The notes below the pieces were generated by a model. That model had not been told where the DNA came from. It worked only from the letters and a program-made list of their open reading frames with translations, and did no database searches. From Cyclobacteriaceae bacterium (GTDB taxonomy: Bacteria; Bacteroidota; Bacteroidia; Cytophagales; Cyclobacteriaceae): a stretch of DNA of 11,196 nucleotides. The stretch's first letter is position 1, and each line of letters begins with the position of its first letter. The translations under genes were made by a program, and so were the position numbers. Below, one piece after another: positions 1 through 4,542 of the stretch. The stretch is taken from the NCBI GenBank assembly GCA_025455225.1, contig JALOMY010000054.1, forward strand, positions 1 to 11,196, written 5' to 3'.

Positions 1-1
1 A

Positions 2-1234
2 TCAGGTTCAATTGAAACGGGCTTTAAAATAATACCGATCAATAATGAAGTCTTTAACGGAGAACTGGGACTCTCGTTTGAATTTTCAAGCACAACGGGC
101 GCAATTAAAGAAGGTCCAAAGGGTTTCTTTAATTTACATATTATCGATGATGAATTGCCTTCCCTAGCTAACTTTCAATTTACGAATGGAACATTGAATG
201 AAGGTGACACCGATGGCCTGACTGTTGAGATCCCGCTCTCATCACCGGTGAAAGGGGAGGGAAAGATTATGATAAAATTACTAAACGGTCAGAACGGGTA
301 TGGTTCATTGTTTACTACCGAACCGGTCATGGAAAGTGGTTTTATAAAATTAAACCTGGAATACAACTCAACGAGTGCTGGTTTTAAGATTTATCCGGTT
401 GATGATAATCTTTATTTTGAAGAGAAAATATCCTTTGTGATATTGCAGACCGAAGGTGTCATTCAAAAGGGAAGTAATCTGAATTATGAGTTAAGCCTGG
501 TAGATAATGATGCGGCTGTCAATTTTGCTCGTTCAGACGGATTTGTAGATGAAGACAATTCGAATGGCTTTGAAGTTGAATTGCAACTTACTCAGCCCTC
601 CCCGGTCTCGGGTAATATTGTTATTGCCTATATCACGAATTGGATCTACAACCAGAATTTTACATTTGAACCGGCTCCTTTCGGCAATACAATCGTGCTA
701 CCGGTACAGGTTGGACAGACTTCTGTTTCGTTTAAGGTCATTCCAAAACATGATGTATCCTGTGTGGAGAAATTTATTACTTTCAGAATTACAGCAGTTG
801 TCAGCGGACTGGCATTAGGGAGTAAAACTGATTTCTTCCTTTCGATTCGAAATACAGATGGGGCTTTAATTAATTTTACTGAAGAAGAAGGTTCGGTAAC
901 TGAGAATAGCAGCATTGGTAAAGTAATTGAGATCAGTTTAAGTGAACCTGCTCCTGACTTTGCTAATTTAATTGTTATTCCTTCAGATGATGGATTTTCC
1001 CAGCGTTATAAGACGAATCCAGAAATGGGTTATGATTTGGACTATGATTATTATGGAATAAATCTTGAAATAACCAAAGATCAGTCCAAAGTTCAGTTTA
1101 ATGTATATCCTTTAAATAATCAATTGAAAGATGGTAATTATAGTGTATCGTTTTATTTGTCCGGATATACAGGGCAATGTATTCGAATAGCGGATAATGC
1201 GATATATAAATTAACCATAGTTGATGATGATTAA
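2..1234 (+). CDS. Calx-beta-like repeat surface protein, C-terminal part (5' end outside window)
   Basis: The frame is open from the window edge to a TAA at 1232-1234, so the real start lies upstream. The translation holds the end of one repeat and three full repeats of about 118-120 residues, at roughly 155-511, 512-865 and 866-1231. Each begins with an acidic Asn-Phe/Glu-Gly type strand, contains an 'FKIxP' or 'FNVYP' core strand and ends in an Asp/Asn-rich signature (IIDDE, LVDNDA, IRNTDGA, IVDDD). This pattern is that of Calx-beta or closely related Ca-binding beta-sandwich modules, found in many long secreted or surface proteins of Bacteroidota. The protein stops right after the last repeat and shows no C-terminal sorting domain, so any anchor must be N-terminal. 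No enzymatic motif is visible. The DNA looks more AT-rich than the genes further right. The family call is fairly safe; the role (adhesion or surface structure) is inference. Confidence 0.75.
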   Translation, partial: SGSIETGFKIIPINNEVFNGELGLSFEFSSTTGAIKEGPKGFFNLHIIDDELPSLANFQFTNGTLNEGDTDGLTVEIPLSSPVKGEGKIMIKLLNGQNGYGSLFTTEPVMESGFIKLNLEYNSTSAGFKIYPVDDNLYFEEKISFVILQTEGVIQKGSNLNYELSLVDNDAAVNFARSDGFVDEDNSNGFEVELQLTQPSPVSGNIVIAYITNWIYNQNFTFEPAPFGNTIVLPVQVGQTSVSFKVIPKHDVSCVEKFITFRITAVVSGLALGSKTDFFLSIRNTDGALINFTEEEGSVTENSSIGKVIEISLSEPAPDFANLIVIPSDDGFSQRYKTNPEMGYDLDYDYYGINLEITKDQSKVQFNVYPLNNQLKDGNYSVSFYLSGYTGQCIRIADNAIYKLTIVDDD

Positions 1235-1240
1235 TCATCA
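1225..1240. repeat. Perfect 16-bp palindrome over the stop codon
   Basis: TGATGATTAATCATCA is its own reverse complement and covers the TAA stop at 1232-1234. It has no spacer and no following T-run, so it is a poor intrinsic terminator. Part of it arises because the Asp-rich repeat end (GAT GAT GAT) meets ATCATCA after the stop. It could be a protein site or chance. Confidence 0.35.
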
Positions 1241-1501
1241 GTTATGAATAGAAAGGCAGACTATCTTAAGGAGATGTTCTTTCCTGGTATTAGAATCCAA
1301 TGTGCAATCAATCAGATAGGCTGAAATCAGTTTGAAAAACTTTATTGCTTTTTGAGCTTATTCTTCCGTTTTCGTAATGGGTTTATCTAATTGTATTGAC
1401 AATTTTTATTTGATTACTAAAATCATTCTGTTTTAATGATGGCCGTCATTTACAATAATCGTTAAGTTGTTGAGATTCGTCCAATCATTAACGGAACTTT
1501 C
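1235..1501. other. Intergenic region with imperfect inverted repeat, no gene seen
   Basis: No convincing gene lies in these 267 bases. At 1435-1450 there is an imperfect inverted repeat (AATGAT, GGCC loop, GTCATT), which could be an operator or a weak hairpin upstream of the gene at 1502. A TTGACA at 1396-1401 has no matching -10 box at the usual distance, and no TAnnTTTG box typical of Bacteroidota was found. The promoter of the next gene is presumably here but cannot be placed. Confidence 0.4.
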
Positions 1502-1837
1502 ATGGTACATCCAAAATTTGAATGCAAAATTGGAAAAGACGGTAAGTATTATTTCAATCTTACTTCGAAAAACGGACAGGTGGTGCTTACGAGCCAGGGT
1601 TATGCCTCCAGGTCCGCTTTGTATAATGGAATCGAGTCAATCAAGAAAACCACTGTTGGTAAAGGCAATTTCGAAATCCTTGATTCGGTTTCAGGTTCAC
1701 CTTATTTTGTTGTGAAAGCAGCAAATGGCAGGGTTATCGGGAGAAGTGAAATTTACAATTCACAAGAATCCTTGAAAAACGGAATCAATTCGGTAGCAGT
1801 CAATGCACCGGTTGCTGAACCGGAATGGATGGAATAA
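1502..1837 (+). CDS. DUF1508 (YegP-like) two-repeat protein
   Basis: This 111-residue protein consists of two copies of a DUF1508-type unit, about residues 6-50 and 57-101. Each copy has the family pattern of a beta strand (FECKIGKDGKYYFNL; NFEILDSVSGSPYFV), a Lys-Asn/Ala-Asn-Gly turn, a strand, and then a helix with a Ser-x-x-x-x-x-Asn-Gly-Ile signature (YNGIESI; KNGINSV). The length matches the two-repeat YegP proteins. The family function is unsettled, and no catalytic residues are visible. There is no signal peptide, so a cytoplasmic location is expected. The ATG at 1502 was chosen because it begins directly before the first repeat; only a weak purine stretch precedes it, as is common in Bacteroidota. 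It lies 42 nt upstream of the DUF937-like gene and is probably co-transcribed with it. Confidence 0.85.
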   Translation: MVHPKFECKIGKDGKYYFNLTSKNGQVVLTSQGYASRSALYNGIESIKKTTVGKGNFEILDSVSGSPYFVVKAANGRVIGRSEIYNSQESLKNGINSVAVNAPVAEPEWME

Positions 1838-1879
1838 GAAATCAAAAGGTTTTTATTTATACACTTAAAAAACAATGCT

Positions 1880-2320
1880 ATGATCGACAAGATTTTTTCG
1901 ACTGTAAAAGGCGAATTATCAAAACAACTGGGCAGTAAATTCCAGCTTGATGCTCCACAGGCAGAAAAAGTGATTGCTGCATCTAAAGACAGTATTCAGA
2001 CCGGCCTGATGAAAGAAGTTTCTTCAGGTAATGTTAACGGACTTTTGAATTTATTTAATGGCAAAACCGGTATGCAAGGTAATCCTTTGATCTCTGGTAT
2101 GGCAACTCAGTTAATTGGCACGCTTACATCTAAAGTGGGTTTAAACCAGCAAATGGCATCATCGGTTGGCAACTTCATCGTTCCATTTATTATGGGCAAA
2201 TTGGCTGACAATAAACCATCTGGGGGCTTTGATGTTGCAAGTCTGACAAACCTGGTAGGTGGAGAAGGCGGCAGCTTAATGAGTAAAGCAAAAGAAACAT
2301 TAAGTAAAGTGTTTGGTTGA
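1880..2320 (+). CDS. DUF937-like small helical protein
   Basis: The 146-residue product is rich in Gly, Ser, Leu and Lys. It has an amphipathic N-terminal helix (MIDKIFSTVKGELSKQLG), a middle block with 'GNVNGLLNLFNG', and a block with 'NPLISGMATQLIGTLTSKVG' followed by 'FIVPFIMGKLAD'. This alternation of short helices with Gly/Asn turns resembles DUF937-type proteins (related to YidB), which are common short genes in Bacteroidota and lack a settled biochemical role. No signal peptide or catalytic motif is seen. The ATG at 1880 is the only sensible start, and no clear Shine-Dalgarno precedes it. It follows the DUF1508 gene closely and is closed by the terminator at 2348-2377, so the two probably form one transcript. 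The family assignment is by overall resemblance and is moderately sure. Confidence 0.65.
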   Translation: MIDKIFSTVKGELSKQLGSKFQLDAPQAEKVIAASKDSIQTGLMKEVSSGNVNGLLNLFNGKTGMQGNPLISGMATQLIGTLTSKVGLNQQMASSVGNFIVPFIMGKLADNKPSGGFDVASLTNLVGGEGGSLMSKAKETLSKVFG

Positions 2321-2347
2321 TTCAGGTTGTATAACCATTTAAATCTT

Positions 2348-2377
2348 AAAAGGGGATCTGTACAGATCCCTTTTTTT
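2348..2377 (+). terminator. Strong intrinsic terminator after the DUF937-like gene
   Basis: GGGATCTGT (2353-2361) and ACAGATCCC (2362-2370) are perfect inverted repeats, extended by an A-run on the left pairing with the T-run at 2371-2377. In RNA this gives a long stem closed by a tight loop and followed by U residues. The flanking A and T runs mean it could also stop transcripts arriving from the - strand. Confidence 0.85.
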
Positions 2378-2537
2378 ATAAACATATTCATTGCTCGCAA
2401 TATCCCTTGGAAGGGAGGATAGTAATCATTCCTGACGGTTCGCTTTGCTCGCATCCTTCCTGTTTTTACACAATATTATCGGGCAACACCTGTCATCACT
2501 CCTTAGCGGAAGGGATTATGCGGCAGGGATTTATTGA
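2378..2537. other. Intergenic stretch with 14-nt tandem motif
   Basis: No convincing gene is seen here. At 2506-2533 a 14-nt unit occurs twice in tandem (GCGGAAGGGATTAT and GCGGCAGGGATTTA, 11 of 14 identical), and a further GCGG follows at 2538 as the start of the direct repeat of the adjacent element. On the - strand this would be the original downstream flank of the tRNA-Ser gene before the GIY-YIG unit was inserted. The stretch may be part of a dispersed intergenic repeat, but that cannot be told from one window. Confidence 0.45.
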
Positions 2538-2550
2538 GCGGAGAGAGAGG
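2538..2550. repeat. 13-bp direct repeat, distal copy (candidate target-site duplication)
   Basis: GCGGAGAGAGAGG here is identical to 2897-2909, where it forms the 3' end of the tRNA-Ser gene (complement of part of the T-stem, the acceptor strand, the discriminator base and one base more). It directly abuts the left inverted repeat of the element at 2551. It is therefore read as the displaced half of a target-site duplication. Confidence 0.7.
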
Positions 2551-2554
2551 CAAC

Positions 2555-2827
2555 CTACGCTGAAGCTTCGTTTGCCAGGGGATTCGCACCCAGTATTCGT
2601 TTGTATAGTACAGCTTTGCCTGAGCCTGATTTAAAGTATTGTTCTAATTTTCTTGCCTGTTGTTCAGATTCAACGGCAACATAAGAAACAATTTTATAAG
2701 GCGCATATGCTTTTGTGGATTGAACCTCAGAATTATTGTGCTGTTTAAGCCTTCTGTTCAGATCATTAGTGGACCCGATGTAGAAAAACTTAGTGTTTAA
2801 ACTCGATAAAATGTAAACAAACCACAT
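2555..2827 (-). CDS. Small single-domain GIY-YIG nuclease family protein
   Basis: The 90-residue protein has the compact GIY-YIG nuclease fold pattern: the first motif as VYI (residues 4-6), the second as YIG (16-18), a conserved Arg in 'NDLNRRLKQHN' (25/26, with His30), and the catalytic Glu in 'ARKLEQYFKSGSGK' (Glu62). This matches the UPF0213/YhbQ-like small GIY-YIG proteins, which have only the nuclease domain and no DNA-binding extension. The family cuts nucleic acid with a metal ion; the substrate here is unknown. The ATG at 2827 gives the usual 'MWFVYIL' family start. An in-frame TTG at 2852-2854 would add nine residues within the subterminal repeat region and is less likely. The gene lies downstream of tRNA-Ser on the same strand, 67 nt from its CCA end, so read-through from the tRNA promoter is possible. 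Its TAG stop is inside the left terminal inverted repeat, so the gene and element ends overlap. Confidence 0.88.
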   Translation of the reverse strand: MWFVYILSSLNTKFFYIGSTNDLNRRLKQHNNSEVQSTKAYAPYKIVSYVAVESEQQARKLEQYFKSGSGKAVLYKRILGANPLANEASA

Positions 2828-2849
2828 CGCATTATAGAAATATTGGCTT

Positions 2850-2888
2850 GCCAACCGAAGCCATAGGGAAGGTTTGGGTTCGGTTGGC
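2850..2888 (-). repeat. 10-bp perfect inverted repeat between tRNA and GIY-YIG gene
   Basis: GCCAACCGAA (2850-2859) and TTCGGTTGGC (2879-2888) are exact reverse complements around a 19-nt loop. In the transcript running from tRNA-Ser to the nuclease gene this forms a hairpin between the two, ending 22 nt before the ATG. No U-run follows, so it does not look like a terminator. It could mark a processing site, control translation, or be a protein site at the element end. Confidence 0.6.
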
Positions 2889-2897
2889 GTAGGTTGG
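2868..2897 (-). repeat. Three tandem 10-nt subterminal repeats at the element's tRNA-proximal end
   Basis: Read on the - strand, CCAACCTACG, CCAACCGAAC and CCAAACCTTC follow each other directly (2897 down to 2868) and share a CCAAmC-like start. The first overlaps the terminal inverted repeat. Iterated motifs near an element end often serve as protein-binding sites; that role is inferred here. The other end of the element lacks this array, so the ends are asymmetric. Confidence 0.45.
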
Positions 2898-2984
2898 CGG
2901 AGAGAGAGGGATTCGAACCCTCGTACCGGTTACCCGGTAAACGGTTTTCGAGACCGTCCCATTCAACCACTCTGGCATCTCTCC
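2895..2984 (-). tRNA. tRNA-Ser (CGA)
   Basis: The - strand reads as a complete type II tRNA. The 5' acceptor GGAGAGA (2984-2978) pairs with TCTCTCC (2905-2899). The anticodon stem ACGGT/ACCGT (2957-2953 and 2945-2941) encloses the loop CTCGAAA with anticodon CGA at 2950-2948, which reads UCG serine codons. The long variable arm TACCGG-GTAA-CCGGTA (2939-2924) is a perfect 6-bp stem typical of tRNA-Ser. The T-arm GAGGG-TTCGAAT-CCCTC occupies 2922-2906. Discriminator G (2898) is followed by an encoded CCA (2897-2895). The C at 2897 belongs to the flanking 13-bp direct repeat, while the C and A at 2896-2895 are the first two bases of the adjacent GIY-YIG unit. The empty site reconstructed from the distal repeat copy would read G-CTC, with no encoded CCA. 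All arms look intact, so the gene should be functional. Confidence 0.96.
2897..2909. repeat. 13-bp direct repeat, tRNA-proximal copy
   Basis: GCGGAGAGAGAGG is identical to 2538-2550. This copy is part of the working tRNA-Ser gene (acceptor 3' strand plus two T-stem bases) and abuts the right inverted repeat of the element. It is the copy that keeps the tRNA whole. Confidence 0.7.
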
Positions 2985-2993
2985 GGGCGTGCG

Positions 2994-3027
2994 CAAAAAT
3001 AATGGCTTTAGCCATATCCTGCTCAAA
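2994..3027 (-). promoter_or_regulatory. Bacteroidota-type promoter for tRNA-Ser
   Basis: On the - strand TTTG (3027-3024) is followed after 22 nt by TATTTTTG (3001-2994), a match to the -33 TTTG / -7 TAnnTTTG consensus described for Bacteroidota. The -7 box ends 9 nt before the tRNA 5' end, giving a very short leader, as fits a tRNA gene. The spacer holds a 6-bp inverted repeat (ATGGCT-TT-AGCCAT, 3002-3015). No further promoter is apparent before the GIY-YIG gene. Confidence 0.6.
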
Positions 3028-3232
3028 TCCTGCCTGAAGATCATCATCTATTTTATGGTATTCGTTATTGATGCGGTAATCTTTGCCAGGGAAAAAATCA
3101 GGAGAGTCCTCAAAAAGTCATCGGCAGATATCGTTACTGGTCGGTGTATTCAACCGCCCATCGTATTATCCATATTGCCGTGATCACCAGATGGTAATAG
3201 ATGGCATATATACCCAATCTATACTTAATACC

Positions 3233-4321
3233 ATGATGAAAAAGCTCAGTTGTCTTTTGTTTTTGTCCTGGTTGGCTTTCAGTTGTCAGCTTCAGCAAGA
3301 TGAAGCAAGCGAAGAACTATTATCGGCCCAGCGAACGGCCAGTGGGGATTATTTTATTAGTTATGCTAATGATGATCCAAACACCGTCACTATTACAATC
3401 GAACGGGCCGGTGCTCCGGAAATTCATCAGATTCTGATGAAGCTCTATACCTGCGATGGCCTGGCCGACCTAACCGTGGCCAATATCGTTGGGGTTACGA
3501 TTAACGGAACAGATTGGTCGGATGCATCGAAGCTGACCGATCAGGTAGACCTGACCGATTTCTGTTATGGAACTTTCAATGACCCCATTATTAAGTTAAC
3601 CGGATTTGATGATCTCGAACCCGAAGTTGGTGAAACCGAAATCCAGGTCTATACGATTGTATTAACCCTGGATGAAAAAACCTCCGGTGGAAGCTTGTTA
3701 ATAGGTGCAGGCGAAGCCTTCTGTTACGGTAATGATCCTGAAAATGGATTTGATGAAAATTATTCCTTCTACTTTGAATGTACCGATGATGGCGGTGGTG
3801 ATGACGGTGGCGGAGATGACGGTGGCGGAGATGATGGCGGTGGTGATAATGGTGGTGGAGATGACGGAGGCGGAGATGATGGTGGTGGTGATGACGGAGG
3901 CGGAGATGATAACGGAGATGTATGTTACGAATACAAGGGCGAAACAGCCTGGGCATTCGGTCCCCGCTACACAAGCCAGGGCAACTGGGCCACCTATACG
4001 CCATATCCGGGAGGCACAATAGAAGTCGATATTTTTGCCGGCCAGCATCATAAAGCAGGTAAAGCGAAGATCGAACCGAATGGCGATAATGAAGTTACTA
4101 TTACAATTACGTTGAATGAAGGATGGAGTCTTAAGGGAAGCGAAAGTGTCAAGATTCAAACCTATTATGGATCAACCGGACCGAGTGGAAACCCGGCACC
4201 GGGTCAATTCAAATACAAGAGTGACTCGCTGGATCCGATAACGCTACCGCGGGCTGATTTCTATGGCATCCATCTTGATGTTCAATTGAAAAAAGAAGTC
4301 CCCTGTACGTGTGATAAGTAA
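3233..4321 (+). CDS. Surface lipoprotein with two domains joined by an Asp/Gly repeat linker
   Basis: The 362-residue product begins MMKKLSCLLFLSWLAFSC, a type II signal peptide with lipobox Cys at residue 18 (LAFSC, looser than the classical lipobox, as usual in Bacteroidota). Residues about 30-184 form a first domain ('YFISYANDDPNTVTITIERAG'-like beta strands). Residues 185-224 are eight units of DDGGG (one DNGGG). Residues about 230-362 form a second domain beginning 'CYEYKGETAWAFGPRY' and ending with a 'PCTCDK' tail. The second domain resembles modules seen in extracellular Bacteroidota proteins, with motifs such as 'GNWATYTPY' and 'AGQHHKAGKAKIEP'; I cannot name its family or function. 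The frame is open further upstream to 3083, but that part lacks protein character and starts before the signal peptide, so the ATG pair at 3233/3236 is chosen. Outer-membrane anchoring is likely, with the acidic linker as a flexible spacer, possibly binding Ca. It is probably a single-gene transcript. Confidence 0.8.
   Translation: MMKKLSCLLFLSWLAFSCQLQQDEASEELLSAQRTASGDYFISYANDDPNTVTITIERAGAPEIHQILMKLYTCDGLADLTVANIVGVTINGTDWSDASKLTDQVDLTDFCYGTFNDPIIKLTGFDDLEPEVGETEIQVYTIVLTLDEKTSGGSLLIGAGEAFCYGNDPENGFDENYSFYFECTDDGGGDDGGGDDGGGDDGGGDNGGGDDGGGDDGGGDDGGGDDNGDVCYEYKGETAWAFGPRYTSQGNWATYTPYPGGTIEVDIFAGQHHKAGKAKIEPNGDNEVTITITLNEGWSLKGSESVKIQTYYGSTGPSGNPAPGQFKYKSDSLDPITLPRADFYGIHLDVQLKKEVPCTCDK
3785..3904 (+). 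repeat. Eight 15-bp tandem units coding for (DDGGG)8
   Basis: Eight in-frame 15-nt units (GAT GAY GGN GGN GGN; one has AAT) stand in a row within the lipoprotein gene, followed by a degenerate ninth (DDNGD). Units 2 and 3 are identical (GATGACGGTGGCGGA), and units 6 and 8 are identical to each other (GATGACGGAGGCGGA). Such an array can change copy number by slippage without shifting the frame, which would alter linker length. Confidence 0.9.
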
Positions 4322-4346
4322 GCCGATTAAGATTTCTTAAGGATTG

Positions 4347-4381
4347 AAATTCCCCGGTCATTTTGATCGGGGAATTTTTTT
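4347..4381 (+). terminator. Intrinsic terminator after the lipoprotein gene
   Basis: AAATTCCCCGGTCA (4347-4360) pairs with TGATCGGGGAATTT (4364-4377) over 14 positions with one G-U pair and a 3-nt loop, followed by a T-run to 4381. It lies 25 nt after the lipoprotein stop codon. Confidence 0.88.
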
Positions 4382-4542
4382 GGTTGCGAGTGATAAAAAC
4401 CGAACTCAGCATCTATTGACTGACGTGAATTTGAAAACATAGAGCATTTCACATCCGGAAAGGTAAAAGTGCAGGAAAAAATTGATCGCAACATCAAATT
4501 TAAATACCTTCACTTCCTGCTGATCCCACCAACCCCACCGCG

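Larger units (their letters stand above)
2551..2896 (-). mobile_element. 346-bp candidate GIY-YIG mini-element inserted at the tRNA-Ser 3' end
   Basis: The unit starts with CAACCTACGC (2551-2560) and ends with its exact reverse complement GCGTAGGTTG (2887-2896). On both sides, with no gap, stands the same 13-mer GCGGAGAGAGAGG (2538-2550 and 2897-2909). Terminal inverted repeats inside flanking direct repeats are the standard mark of a transposed segment with a target-site duplication. The only gene inside is a 90-residue GIY-YIG nuclease filling about four fifths of the unit; its stop codon lies within the left inverted repeat. The tRNA-proximal end carries three 10-nt direct subrepeats and a 10-bp hairpin. 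No transposase, integrase or reverse transcriptase is present. Whether the GIY-YIG protein moves the unit is inference, and the repeat is partly low-complexity (GA)n. An att-type integration scar is an alternative reading, but it would not explain the inverted ends. Confidence 0.65.

Noticed and set aside
1396..1424. TTGACA as a sigma70 -35 box before the DUF1508 gene
   Set aside because: No acceptable -10 box lies at 16-18 nt, and Bacteroidota promoters usually use a different consensus.
2407..2634. + strand open frame of 75 codons
   Set aside because: It runs through intergenic repeats, the 13-bp repeat and the antisense of the GIY-YIG gene, and shows no protein-like pattern.
2538..2909. 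attL/attR scar of a larger integrative island
   Set aside because: Only 346 bp separate the repeats, no integrase is present, and the abutting inverted repeats fit a transposed unit better; it is kept as an alternative in the element entry.
2797..3047. Two overlapping - strand open frames covering the tRNA-Ser gene
   Set aside because: Their residues (for example 'MPEWLNGTVSKTV') are simply the tRNA sequence translated; this is a known annotation artefact at tRNA-Ser genes.
3083..3232. Longer N-terminus for the lipoprotein
   Set aside because: It would place 50 polar residues before a clear type II signal peptide, so the ATG at 3233 is preferred.
3785..3904. Regular array as a CRISPR
   Set aside because: The units are contiguous coding repeats without spacers, in frame with a lipoprotein gene.
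3591..4159. Two - strand frames rich in His/Arg or Ile/Thr across the lipoprotein gene
   Set aside because: They are the antisense reading of the 15-nt Asp/Gly array and have no start signals or domain features.
4471..4520. Inverted repeat GCAGGAA / TTCCTGC before the serine hydrolase gene
   Set aside because: Only 7 bp with a 36-nt loop, which is easily expected by chance.
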